A stretch of DNA of 23,686 bases from a virus (IMGVR_UViG_3300047172_000280:1-23686), one strand, 5' to 3'. Positions 15,906 to 23,686 are shown, counted from the stretch's first letter. A program made the numbers and translations. Notes: generated by a model from the sequence alone, not told the origin.

Positions 15906-16547
15906 ATGATCGGCAACGTTCAGGATATGGCGCGGCGCATTATGGCTGTGCTGCCGCAAAACTGGTTTGCCGATGATGCGCCAGTTGTTGGCGCTGTTTC
16001 TCAGGGCTTCGGTAGCGCGATGGCAGCGGTCTACGGCCTGATCCAGTTTGTAATAGGACAATCACGCATTTTAACGGCGTCCGGCATTTTTCTGGATGCG
16101 ATTAGCGCTGATTTCTTCGGCAGTGATGTGACACGGCGTCCAGGTGAGGCGGATGTGCCGTTTCAAAAACGGATCTGTCAAAATTTGTTGCGACCGATGG
16201 CGACCCGCTCCGCGCTGGTCACGGCGCTGGCGGAACTGACGGGCGCCGACCCGATCATATTCGAACCGGCGCGGACGAGTGATACGGGGGGCTACCGGGT
16301 AGGCGGTGTAGCATACGGCGTTTCAGGCGGCTGGGGCAACCTGGCGTTGCCGTATCAACTATTTATAACCATCGCTCGGCCGGTTGGTGGCGGCATTGCG
16401 CAGTTGGCGGGTTATGGGACCGGGGGCATTCCGGTTTATGGCAGCGTGAGCTGGGAGACCGCCAATATCTCGGATGCCGAATTATTTGCGGCTGTGCCGC
16501 CGCTGTTGCCGGCGGGAACGATTGCCTGGTGCCGGCTCAGCGGCTGA
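15906..16547 (+). CDS. tail protein I-like baseplate component
   Basis: The 213-residue protein starts at ATG 15906, two bases after the J-like stop. N-terminal helices (ARRIMAVLPQNWFADDAPVV; ASGIFLDAISADFFG) are followed by RRPGEADVPFQKRICQNLL and a C-terminal YGVSGGWGNLALPYQLF segment. Position between the J-like protein and the tail fibre is that of P2 gpI/Mu gp48, which links wedges to fibres. Sequence similarity to the best-known gpI proteins is only general, so the assignment rests on gene order as well as motifs. Confidence 0.75.
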   Translation: MIGNVQDMARRIMAVLPQNWFADDAPVVGAVSQGFGSAMAAVYGLIQFVIGQSRILTASGIFLDAISADFFGSDVTRRPGEADVPFQKRICQNLLRPMATRSALVTALAELTGADPIIFEPARTSDTGGYRVGGVAYGVSGGWGNLALPYQLFITIARPVGGGIAQLAGYGTGGIPVYGSVSWETANISDAELFAAVPPLLPAGTIAWCRLSG

Positions 16548-16612
16548 CCTGCGCCCGTGGCAATACCCCGGGGGATTATACGCAATCAATCCATGTAAGA
16601 GGGATTCCTGCC

Positions 16613-17859
16613 TTGGATCGAGAAATTGTCTATCCTGGTGCTATACCGCTCGACACCGATATACTTTCGATCGAGCGAAACGTCATGATCGCCATCGGAT
16701 ATTTGGCCCAGGCTACGCTGGGTGCGAACTTGGTTGCGGACGGGTTGGCGTGCACACCGACGGTGCCTGCGTCGATGGCGATCTCGATCGGTCCGGGGTG
16801 CCTTTGTCAGCTGGGGGTGGTGGATTCTGAACCATTTGGATCTCTGCCGGCGGAGCCCGTGGTGCCGCTGGTGCAAATGGGCATTAACGCATTGGCGACG
16901 CCGTTTACGCTGACGGCACCCGCGGGAGCCGGCCAGGCAGTGAATTATCTGATCCAGGCGAGTTTCCTGCAGTCAGATGCGACACCTGTCGTATTGCCGT
17001 ACTACAACGCTGCAAATCCCGGACTGCCGTATAGCGGACCTGGCAACTCGGGCGCACCGCAAAATACACAGCGATTGCAGAGCGTGCAGTTGGAGATGAA
17101 GGCGGGGGCACCCGCAGCGGCCGGTAGTCAGACGACGCCGAATGTGGATGCCGGTTGGGCCGGGCTGTACGTGGTGACCGTTCCGGCTGGTGCGGCGGCG
17201 ATTTCGGCCAACAACATCAGCGTCATGCCGGGAGCGCCTTTCATAGCCTGGAAATTGCCGAAACTTTCTCCAGGGACCAGCCGAATGGCGGAATTCACGC
17301 CGGCGAGCCAGGGTGTTTGGAACGTGCCGCAAGCCGTAACAAACGTCAAAGTGCGGGTCTGGGGGGCGGCGGCGCCGGCGGTGGGGGTTTTGGCACCGCC
17401 GGCGGCGGTGGTGCTGGCGGTGGCTACGCTGAAGGTTACTGCACGGTCTCGCCCGGCGAGGCCATTACGATATCGGTCGGTAATGGCGGAGTGGGTGCTG
17501 GCACAAACGGCGCGGGTTCCAGCTTTGGGACAGCGCTTGCGGCTGGCGGCGGCGAAGCTGGCAGCAATGGTGGGTCTGATGCTGGTGGGGCAGGCGGTGG
17601 TGTTGGAGGGGCCGGGAGCGGCGGGGGTCTTTCTGTCACGGGTCAGGCTGGGGCGGGCGCTTTTGCAGCGGGCCCGGTTTGGGTGAGTGGTCGTGGCGGT
17701 GGCGCATATGCCGGCGCCGGCGCGGAAGCCGCTGTTGGAACGGGCGCAAGTAATACCAATGGTGCCTCAGCTAACTTGCCGGGCGCGGGTGGCGCCGGTG
17801 GCGTGGGTGGCGGCCTGGGTGGCCAGGGTGGAACGGGGCTCGTTTTGCTCGAATGGTGA
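16613..17859 (+). CDS. tail fibre with glycine-rich C-terminal domain, frame-disrupted near 17361-17368
   Basis: TTG 16613 (AAGAGGGA at 16597-16604) starts at DREIVYPGAIPLDTD, a fibre N-terminus I recognise from related phages; GTG 16529 is a longer alternative. The first frame runs through VWNVPQAVTNVKVRVWGA to 17368, then becomes Ala/Pro/Val/Arg-rich and ends at TGA 17686. The -1 frame from about 17362 gives a typical fibre Gly-rich domain (GGGGFGTAGGGGAGGGYAEG, SPGEAITISVGNGGVG) ending LVLLEW at 17859. One lost base, or a -1 slip, would restore a 415-residue fibre. Gly-rich domains of this kind are adhesin tips. Whether the break is real, programmed or a base-call error cannot be told here. 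Confidence 0.75.
17361..17366 (+). other. G6 tract at the fibre frame break
   Basis: Six G residues at 17361-17366 are followed by CGGCGGCGCC. The upstream frame reads TGG GGG GCG and the Gly-rich frame reads GGG GGC GGC, so the two frames meet here. Homopolymer slippage in replication, transcription or translation, or a sequencing indel, could all change the frame at this site. It is not an X XXY YYZ heptamer in the upstream frame. Confidence 0.6.
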
Positions 17860-17897
17860 GCCAGCCGAGATGACCGTCTAGGGGCGAGGTTACCGAT

Positions 17898-18380
17898 ATG
17901 CCAACACCAGCCACATATTCGTGGATTCCGTCGACGGCGCGCGTGGTTTTTGTGGATGGTTTTGGCACCATTCCGCGTGGAACACTTCAGTTGCCACCAT
18001 TGCCGCTCACCTGGCCGGCGAAGGATCCAACCGATACGCTGGATTATGTATTCGATATTTCGGAAGCCATAGCGGGAAACGAAGGCGATTCAATCGCAAC
18101 GCTCGACGTTGCCATCATTCCAAGCAATCCGGGCGATTTGACACTCGTTTCATCCACGGCAGATGGCGATCAGGCGATTCTTTGGCTGGGCGGCGGCATG
18201 GCAGGTACCGTGTATGCCGTCACCGTCACCGCGGGCACGAATAGCGGGCGGGTGATCGGCCGGACGGTGACGTTGCCGGTAATTACGCTGGCGACGCAGC
18301 CGCCGCCATCCAATGCGATAACCGATCAATCGGGCATGCCGATCACTGATCAAAACGGGTTACCGATTACCACGTCGTGA
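17898..18380 (+). CDS. probable fibre-tail adaptor/structural protein
   Basis: The 160-residue protein starts at ATG 17898, with CGAGG upstream. Composition is beta-rich: PSTARVVFVDGF, then DTLDYVFDISEAIAGNEGDS and GGGMAGTVYAVTVTAGTNSG form an immunoglobulin-like sandwich pattern that I associate with phage fibre-tail adaptor proteins. It lies between fibre and tailspike, as expected for a protein that joins them to the baseplate. The C-terminus carries two copies of the octapeptide ITDQ[S/N]G[M/L]P and the start of a third, encoded by 24-base repeats. Confidence 0.65.
   Translation: MPTPATYSWIPSTARVVFVDGFGTIPRGTLQLPPLPLTWPAKDPTDTLDYVFDISEAIAGNEGDSIATLDVAIIPSNPGDLTLVSSTADGDQAILWLGGGMAGTVYAVTVTAGTNSGRVIGRTVTLPVITLATQPPPSNAITDQSGMPITDQNGLPITTS
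18318..18371 (+). repeat. 24-base tandem repeat at the 3' end of the adaptor gene
   Basis: Units at 18318-18341 and 18342-18365 encode ITDQSGMP and ITDQNGLP; a partial unit (IT) follows at 18366-18371, nine bases before the stop. The bases differ more than the residues, which suggests selection on the peptide. Confidence 0.7.
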
Positions 18381-18406
18381 GTTTCGGCGCCATGGTTTGT
18401 GCGTGC

Positions 18407-18435
18407 GATACTTTTTGATAAGATAGAATAAGGAT
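18407..18435 (+). promoter_or_regulatory. AT-rich leader of the tailspike gene
   Basis: The 62-base gap 18381-18442 holds an AT-rich run (GATACTTTTTGATAAGATAG from 18407) followed by AAGGA (18430-18434), which serves as the ribosome site for ATG 18443. GATACT or GATAAG could act as a -10 element, but no -35 at proper spacing is convincing. It is given as a possible weak promoter only. Confidence 0.2.
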
Positions 18436-18442
18436 CGTCATC

Positions 18443-20704
18443 ATGCCAACCATTCCGCAATTGCCGCCGGCCACATCCACTGGCGCGCAGGATGAACTGC
18501 CGATTAGCCAGACCGGGATTACCCGGTCGGTCAGTGTTTCGGAGCTACTCGCGGGTACGCAGCCGGCCATTGAACTTCCTAGTGCGACCCTACTTGGGCG
18601 CGTCTCCCTCGGCCCGGGCGGGCCGGAGCCAGTGCAGATTGGAGTTGGGCTGGGACTGGCCGGCGGCGCGGTTGCGGCCAATGGTGGCGACCACGCTGGG
18701 TTTACAGAATTGGCGGCGCTCAATGTATTCGACCAGGCGATTCTCAATTCGTCGGGTTCGCCGACGCGTCTGCCCCTCAGCATGCTGCGAGGATTGTTTT
18801 CGGCAGGACCGAATATCGCCATCGATGGCAGTGGCGATATTTCCGCGACTACAGACCCGAACGTGGCATCTAATATAACGGCTTTGCAGGAAGGCCTGGC
18901 CACAACCGAGTCCAATCTCGCGAGCCTGACGGCGAAAGTGCCGGCGGGTGGTTACGTGGCGCTCAATAGCGAGGGCCAGATTACGGCACCCACTGCAGGT
19001 GCCGTGACCTTGGGAACCGTGATGGTGGCGCCGGGTGCGCCAAGCCGCACGGTCGGCGCACGGGCGCTGGATGTGGTAAACGTGATGGATTTCGGTGCGC
19101 TGACGAATGGCAGCGATTGTACGGCGGCATTCAATGCTGCGTTTGCGGCACTCCCATCGACCGGTGGTGAGATATTCGTTCCTGCGGGCGACTACAATTT
19201 TCTCAGTTCGGTGGTCTGGACCGGGCGGGCGGTCGTGTTGCGTGGCGTCGGCAAGGGGCAGACGCGGCTGCATTTTCAGCATACCGGCATCGGCTTTGAT
19301 TTTGTGCAGACGAATCCATTCGATCGCGTCATCGTTCGTGATTTTTCGGCCTTCGCGGAAAGTACGACGGGCCAGACCGCGGCGGTAGCGCGCATTACAT
19401 TCCCGCAGCAGGTCTCTTTTGGCTATGTGTCCGGTTTCATCACGGATATCGAGTGCTTTGGCTATCCTAGCCCGAACAACGGTACGGCACCGTTTCCGCA
19501 GACGTTCTTGCGTGGATTTGTGTTGAATTTCTGCTGGAGCGTGCAGATCAACAACGTGTCCTGGTTCGGTCCGCCGTCCATCGCTGGTGCTACCAATTCG
19601 GCGGTCATTGAACTCAATGGCACGATCGACACGCGTGTTACCAGCGTGGCGGCATATTATGGCCATACGGTTGTGTTGCAAACCGGGTATTGTGAGGGCA
19701 TTTACTTCACGAACCCGTTGGTTGTCGGCACGGATTACCTGTTTACCCAGACCGACATCACGACATGGACTGGATATGCCCCGACCAAATTGATGCTGTT
19801 GGGGCTGTGGGCCGCGAATGGCGAGGTTAATACCAATCTTGGTATCATTCTCGCCGCCGCCGTAGGTGGAGGCTATTTTGTCGGGCTGGACTTTACCCGC
19901 GATGGCGGCCCATCAACACCGCAGAGTTTCTTCAACCTGACCGATGTATCGAACTTCTACGTACAGGGATGCAATTTCGTCGGTGGCCCAGGCGGGTCGG
20001 ACATTGCCTTCAATTTCAAAAGCACGTTCGACTCTTCCGGCTGCATCATTGGTGGCAGCGAGTTTCAGGACATGGCGACCGTGATCCTGATCAACAATTC
20101 CAACGGCACGGTCGGGCTGACCACCTTTGGCCTCAACATCAACAACGTTCCCATTGCGACGGCGTTTCAGGATAATTCAGCGGCTTTCGTCGGTAACTAT
20201 ATCTCGTTTCAATCACCGGGCACCACCACCACGCCGGCGGGCATCGCCACAACGAAGGACCACGTTTTTGCAGCGGTGGACGGCTCCGTGCTTCTTCGGC
20301 TGAACAATATCAGCAGCGCGGCAAATAATGTGCGGCTGATCGCTGCCACGACGAGCAATCCTCCGACATTGGCGTTTGATGGTACGGATACGGTTATCAA
20401 CGGGGTGATCCAGACAAAGGGTGGCAATCTGTTCATTAACGCGGCTGGCGGCACGTCGGAGAGCGGAAACCTTCTTAGCCTGATGAATATTCCCGGGGCG
20501 GTAAACTGGCCGATCGTTCAAAATGCGACGAGCGGTAATTTGAGCCAAATCACGACGAATGGCGGCGGCTTGGGGCTGCAGCCGGTCGGTGCGTTGTGGT
20601 TATCGCCGGGAACAGGCTTGTTTGCAAATGGGCTACCAACCACAAAGCCCACGACGGGATCCAAACAAATTTGGAACAACGGCGGCGTGCTCTCGATCGC
20701 GTGA
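18443..20704 (+). CDS. tailspike/tail fibre with right-handed beta-helix domain
   Basis: The 753-residue protein starts at ATG 18443. The N-terminal ~90 residues (PTIPQLPPATSTGAQDELPI, RSVSVSELLAGTQPAIELPS, ATLLGRVS) form a virion-binding module seen in related spikes. Residues ~150-190 may be a short coiled-coil or neck. From about 211, VNVMDFGALTNGSDCTAAFN, then GGEIFVPAGDYNF opens a pectate-lyase-like parallel beta-helix with many Asn-rich turns up to about 560. The C-terminus (PTTKPTTGSKQIWNNGGVLS) is the common spike ending. It probably binds, and perhaps degrades, a host polysaccharide; catalytic residues cannot be assigned from sequence alone. Confidence 0.85.
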   Translation: MPTIPQLPPATSTGAQDELPISQTGITRSVSVSELLAGTQPAIELPSATLLGRVSLGPGGPEPVQIGVGLGLAGGAVAANGGDHAGFTELAALNVFDQAILNSSGSPTRLPLSMLRGLFSAGPNIAIDGSGDISATTDPNVASNITALQEGLATTESNLASLTAKVPAGGYVALNSEGQITAPTAGAVTLGTVMVAPGAPSRTVGARALDVVNVMDFGALTNGSDCTAAFNAAFAALPSTGGEIFVPAGDYNFLSSVVWTGRAVVLRGVGKGQTRLHFQHTGIGFDFVQTNPFDRVIVRDFSAFAESTTGQTAAVARITFPQQVSFGYVSGFITDIECFGYPSPNNGTAPFPQTFLRGFVLNFCWSVQINNVSWFGPPSIAGATNSAVIELNGTIDTRVTSVAAYYGHTVVLQTGYCEGIYFTNPLVVGTDYLFTQTDITTWTGYAPTKLMLLGLWAANGEVNTNLGIILAAAVGGGYFVGLDFTRDGGPSTPQSFFNLTDVSNFYVQGCNFVGGPGGSDIAFNFKSTFDSSGCIIGGSEFQDMATVILINNSNGTVGLTTFGLNINNVPIATAFQDNSAAFVGNYISFQSPGTTTTPAGIATTKDHVFAAVDGSVLLRLNNISSAANNVRLIAATTSNPPTLAFDGTDTVINGVIQTKGGNLFINAAGGTSESGNLLSLMNIPGAVNWPIVQNATSGNLSQITTNGGGLGLQPVGALWLSPGTGLFANGLPTTKPTTGSKQIWNNGGVLSIA

Positions 20705-20721
20705 CGCTTGGGAGGGGTGGC

Positions 20722-21147
20722 ATGAGCGCGGCTGATATCAATACGCTCTATCAGCAAATGGGCGAAATGCTGACGAGCCTGCGGGCTCTGGGCGCCATGA
20801 TCGAGATGCGGGACGAGCAATCCTCCAAACTGCAGGACCTGGTACGGGCGGATCTTTCGACCTTGCGCCAGGATCAGCGTGATCTGGAGGAAAAGCTGGA
20901 TTGCGTCACCTGTGTGATGCAACACGACATGCTCGGTCTGCGCACGGATGTTGCTGATGGTGCACGGTCGATCAATGATCTGGTGAGGGCAGTGCAGGAG
21001 TTACGGTCCCCGGTGGCCGAAATCGTCGCCCTGCGATCGCGGGCGGCGGGCGTAATCCTCGGGATTGGCGTTTTTGGCAGCGCCGTCTTGTGGCTCGCGG
21101 AGCCGCTCTATCGGTGGATCGTTGAGCACAATTACCTCAAACCCTAA
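20722..21147 (+). CDS. coiled-coil protein with C-terminal membrane segment
   Basis: ATG 20722 has GGAGG at 20711-20715, giving 141 residues; the frame is open upstream but lies inside the spike gene. Residues 1-100 are helical and charged (QQMGEMLTSLRALGAMIEMR, LSTLRQDQRDLEEKLD). Residues 107-126 (SRAAGVILGIGVFGSAVLWL) are a probable membrane helix, followed by a short charged tail. It resembles DUF1515-like phage membrane proteins. A lysis-related role (holin or spanin-like) is possible because no other lysis gene is visible, but this is not demonstrated; two Cys (61, 64) are also present. Confidence 0.6.
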   Translation: MSAADINTLYQQMGEMLTSLRALGAMIEMRDEQSSKLQDLVRADLSTLRQDQRDLEEKLDCVTCVMQHDMLGLRTDVADGARSINDLVRAVQELRSPVAEIVALRSRAAGVILGIGVFGSAVLWLAEPLYRWIVEHNYLKP

Positions 21148-21190
21148 GCCGAATGGCGCCAATTAACGGTCAACAGCCGAGGAGAATGAA

Positions 21191-21829
21191 ATGGGAGTTC
21201 GAGCATTATGTGCCGCCGGGGTCTTTGGCGGTCTGATGATCGGTGCGGCGCCGGCTTCGGGCGGAAACTCGTTCGTGCTAGGTGACGGCACGAACCGGGC
21301 ACCCGCTATGGTGCTGCATTGCGTGGGTGCGAACGGCATGGCTGCCCCCTGCGGTGTGCCGTCCATGCCGCTCAGCGTGCTGCCGCCTGCCGGTAGCGCC
21401 ACGGCGACTAATCAAAACGCCGAAATCGCGGCGCAGCAATCCCTGGTGCAGGTGCTGGGAACGCAGGCGGATCCGGTTTATGGCAGCGGGGCAGGTTCTG
21501 TTATTTCGTTGCTCAAGGGCATTCTGCAAAGCTGGTCGGGGAGCATCGGCACGGCTGGCGGAACGCTCACCTCCCGGTCCATGAATGTCGCAGCGCAGCA
21601 AAGCGTGCAATTGTTTCCAGCGAATCCGTCGCGCCGCTATCTGGCGTTCCAGGCGCCCGCTGGCAGCTTTATCTGGGTCAATCTGGTGGGCGGCGCCGCC
21701 GCCCCGAACGGGCTCGACTGCGCGTATTTTACCGCGGGGAGCCTTTACGAAAGCGGGCCGTTCGTCAATCGGGGGGCGATCTTTATCTATTCCCCCGTAG
21801 CCACGCCTATTTCCGCCTGGGAGAATTAG
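21191..21829 (+). CDS. exported beta-rich protein of unknown function
   Basis: The 212-residue protein starts at ATG 21191, with GGAGAA upstream. The N-terminus MGVRALCAAGVFGGLMIG, then AAPASG looks like a signal peptide (Arg, hydrophobic core, A-x-A-like site near 20-24). The mature part has FVLGDGTNRAPAMVLHCVGA, a middle TNQNAEIAAQQSLVQVLG helix and a C-terminal half (NPSRRYLAFQAPAGSFIWVN, then GGAIFIYSPVATPISAWEN-like strands) resembling beta-sandwich phage surface proteins. I do not recognise a family. It is placed between the membrane protein and the SGNH protein. Confidence 0.6.
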   Translation: MGVRALCAAGVFGGLMIGAAPASGGNSFVLGDGTNRAPAMVLHCVGANGMAAPCGVPSMPLSVLPPAGSATATNQNAEIAAQQSLVQVLGTQADPVYGSGAGSVISLLKGILQSWSGSIGTAGGTLTSRSMNVAAQQSVQLFPANPSRRYLAFQAPAGSFIWVNLVGGAAAPNGLDCAYFTAGSLYESGPFVNRGAIFIYSPVATPISAWEN

Positions 21830-21832
21830 CTC

Positions 21833-23686
21833 ATGGCGAATCAGGCGGTGATTACGCGCGCGGCTCTCGCGGCGTTGATGATAGGTTTTGCCACAGGCGC
21901 TCATGCCTCCGTCACCACGCCTCAGCGCAACCTGCGGGCGCTCGGCGGCCGCGCTGTTTGGGTGCCGCTTTGTTCGCGTCGCGGCGTTAACGGCACCGGT
22001 CCGTGGTACGATGCGGCCTCCACCACCGTCATGGACCAGCAGGCTTGCATTTCGCCATCCTGGGGAACGGTGACGGCGCTGAAGCTCGTTTTCGCGGCGT
22101 TCGACATGCCGCAGCAGGGTGAGGCGGACAGGCCCGTGACGGCCACCGGAACCGCCGCGGTTTTTGTGCCTGGCGCGAACTCCGAAACCGTCACGGGCGG
22201 TTCAGGTGTGCCCTCTGGATCGACCGTATTGAATGTGTTTCCTGGCACCGGCCTTGGCGCCAATGGCATAAGTCTGGGCCAGATCGTTGCCAGCGCCGGC
22301 GGCGGCATTGCGTCCGGCACCTACGTTACCGGCGTCAGCAACAGCTTTGTGCCTGGGGCGGGCAACGTGCCGCTGAGCACGACGATTACGATCAATGCGC
22401 CGACCACCGCGGCGACAGCTGGTGGGCAGCCGTTTACCTTCAGCGGCCTGTTTGTACCGGTAAAATTCGGTGGCCGCCGGCAATTCACGATCGAACCTGG
22501 CCACGATGTGGTCACGTCCGACCCGATAAGCGCCGAACTTGCGCCGGGCACATGGTTCATGGTGCGCAGCTCGGCCAGTTTTTCATCCACCGGGCTTCAG
22601 TTGATGGATGTGCCGGTGGGCTCTCGCACGAGTATTACCGGGTCGAGCGGAAGCTTTACCGAATTCGACAGCCGGGGAACCTCGCTGAACGACCAGACTA
22701 TGGCGCCGATTGGGCTCAGCAATTCCGGCGGCGGGTATTGGGGGCCGGTGGCGCTGCTGGCGCTGGTAACGCCCACGCTGGGTCAGGTGGCACCGGGCGC
22801 GGTGCTGGTGCTGGGCGACAGTATTGCTGCGGGAACAGGAGATGTTCCGGATAGCCTGGGGCTGGAGGGGTATATTCAGCGCAGCCTCGAAAATACCGTG
22901 CCGTTCATCACCGCGGCGCGTGGATCGACCACGGCATTCGCGGCGGCCGCGCATGGCGACGGCCAGTTTGCGCTCTCGATCGACACGGGGATTACCGATG
23001 TACTGCTCGAGCTTGCAAGGAATGATATCGAGCAGTTCAGTTTGAGTGCCGCCAGTGTCGAAGCTTCCGTCTCCGCAATTGCCACGCGCTACGATAATGC
23101 CGGCAAGCGTGTCTGGTGCTTCACTGTTCCACCGACCACGTACAGCAATGATGCGTGGAGTTCGATCGCCAATCAGGGTTTTCCGAGTGCGGTGGATGCA
23201 ACAGCGGCGGCAATCACCAGCGCGGGCTCAACGACACTCCGGATGGCGTCGGTATCCAACGTTGTGGTGGGGCAATTGGTGGCCTTGAATGGCGCCAGCA
23301 CATCGCCCGCGCAGGCCATTGTCCCTGGCACGCATGTCGTCAGCATCAATATCGCAACGCCGTCCATCACGATTTCGGCCGCGACGGTGGCGGCCATGCC
23401 TGCGTCTACGTCTGTGTATTTCGGCACGGCTACCGCTTCGGCCGCGCCGCTGGAAGTGCAACGTGAGGCGTATAACAGCTTCCTGCGGACCAGTTGGGCC
23501 GGTGGGGCCGGGCCATGCGCCGGCGTTATCGACGTGGACAGCATCGTTGCCGATCAAGGCGGATCGGGAAAGTGGCGTACCGATCTCGGGCAAGCCTCCG
23601 CGGATGGCGTGCATCCATCGAGTGTTCTGCACCAGGCGGTCGTCAATGCGGGCATTTTGAGCGCGAGTCGGTTCGCAATCCCGTAA
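21833..23686 (+). CDS. large SGNH-fold hydrolase with signal-like N-terminus
   Basis: The 617-residue protein starts at ATG 21833, 3 bases after the previous stop. Residues 1-26 (ITRAALAALMIGFATGAHAS) look like a signal peptide with AHA before the cut. SGNH blocks are: G328-D-S330-I (catalytic Ser), G364 in AARGST, A395-R-N397-D (Gly of GxND replaced by Ala), and D591-G-V-H594 near the C-terminus. A beta module at ~120-205 appears again at ~455-540, inside the SGNH domain between blocks III and V. The family includes O-acetyl esterases acting on polysaccharides. It probably deacetylates host surface sugars, either as a virion enzyme or as an exported lysogenic-conversion enzyme. The stop (TAA) ends the window. 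Confidence 0.85.
   Translation: MANQAVITRAALAALMIGFATGAHASVTTPQRNLRALGGRAVWVPLCSRRGVNGTGPWYDAASTTVMDQQACISPSWGTVTALKLVFAAFDMPQQGEADRPVTATGTAAVFVPGANSETVTGGSGVPSGSTVLNVFPGTGLGANGISLGQIVASAGGGIASGTYVTGVSNSFVPGAGNVPLSTTITINAPTTAATAGGQPFTFSGLFVPVKFGGRRQFTIEPGHDVVTSDPISAELAPGTWFMVRSSASFSSTGLQLMDVPVGSRTSITGSSGSFTEFDSRGTSLNDQTMAPIGLSNSGGGYWGPVALLALVTPTLGQVAPGAVLVLGDSIAAGTGDVPDSLGLEGYIQRSLENTVPFITAARGSTTAFAAAAHGDGQFALSIDTGITDVLLELARNDIEQFSLSAASVEASVSAIATRYDNAGKRVWCFTVPPTTYSNDAWSSIANQGFPSAVDATAAAITSAGSTTLRMASVSNVVVGQLVALNGASTSPAQAIVPGTHVVSINIATPSITISAATVAAMPASTSVYFGTATASAAPLEVQREAYNSFLRTSWAGGAGPCAGVIDVDSIVADQGGSGKWRTDLGQASADGVHPSSVLHQAVVNAGILSASRFAIP

Noticed and set aside
17155-17361. Separate gene starting at 17155 and running to 17859
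   Set aside because: The part before 17361 is an out-of-frame reading of the fibre; only the Gly-rich part after it is real, and it has no start signal, so it belongs to the fibre gene.
17369-17686. Continuation of the fibre in its upstream frame to 17686
   Set aside because: Ala/Pro/Val/Arg-rich sequence without repeats or fold pattern, whereas the -1 frame gives a canonical Gly-rich domain; it stays open only because of the base composition.
18590-19681. 363-codon minus-strand open frame
   Set aside because: Lies fully inside the tailspike gene; Arg/His/Ile-rich composition is typical of the antisense of GC-rich coding DNA.
1-23686. tRNA genes, CRISPR arrays, insertion sequences, attachment sites
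   Set aside because: Looked for in both strands by eye; no cloverleaf, spaced direct repeats, transposase frames or terminal repeats seen.

Overview
The window is one contiguous block of late (virion) genes from a contractile-tailed phage or prophage. All of the supported genes lie on the + strand, most with overlaps or gaps of a few bases. The DNA is GC-rich. Protein similarity recalled from family knowledge points to an alphaproteobacterial host, most likely in the Acetobacteraceae; this is an inference, since no host gene is visible. There is no integrase, repressor, replication gene, tRNA, attachment site or endolysin here, so free phage and prophage cannot be told apart.

Head module (about 80-7930): a small protein of the kind often found before terminase, the large terminase, an SPP1-gp6-like portal, a small coiled-coil scaffold and a P22/N4-gp56-like major capsid protein, with no maturation protease. 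Two probable connector or minor virion proteins follow. Next comes a gene with the look of a GT-A glycosyltransferase, set between structural genes, and then a probable tail-completion protein.

Tail module (8080-16547): sheath, tube, and a tail assembly chaperone with a textbook programmed -1 frameshift signal (G GGA AAC heptamer, 5-nt spacer, perfect 10-bp stem). A short, low-complexity protein follows in the tape-measure position. Then come P2/Mu-type baseplate genes: a Mu gp43-like protein, a LysM/gpX protein, the gpD-like hub, a gpV-like spike with an HxH tip, a gpW/gp25-like wedge, a gpJ-like protein and a gpI-like protein.

Host-recognition and surface module (16613-23686): a tail fibre whose glycine-rich C-terminal domain is out of frame by one base near a G6 tract, a probable fibre-tail adaptor, a 753-residue beta-helix tailspike, and a coiled-coil protein with one C-terminal membrane segment. 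The last two genes have signal-peptide-like N-termini. One is a beta-rich protein of unknown function; the other is a large SGNH-hydrolase-fold protein with a duplicated beta module.

The points most worth checking are the frameshift signal, the embedded glycosyltransferase, the fibre frameshift, the modular SGNH esterase, and the stem-loops that flank the high-copy structural genes (capsid, sheath, tube).
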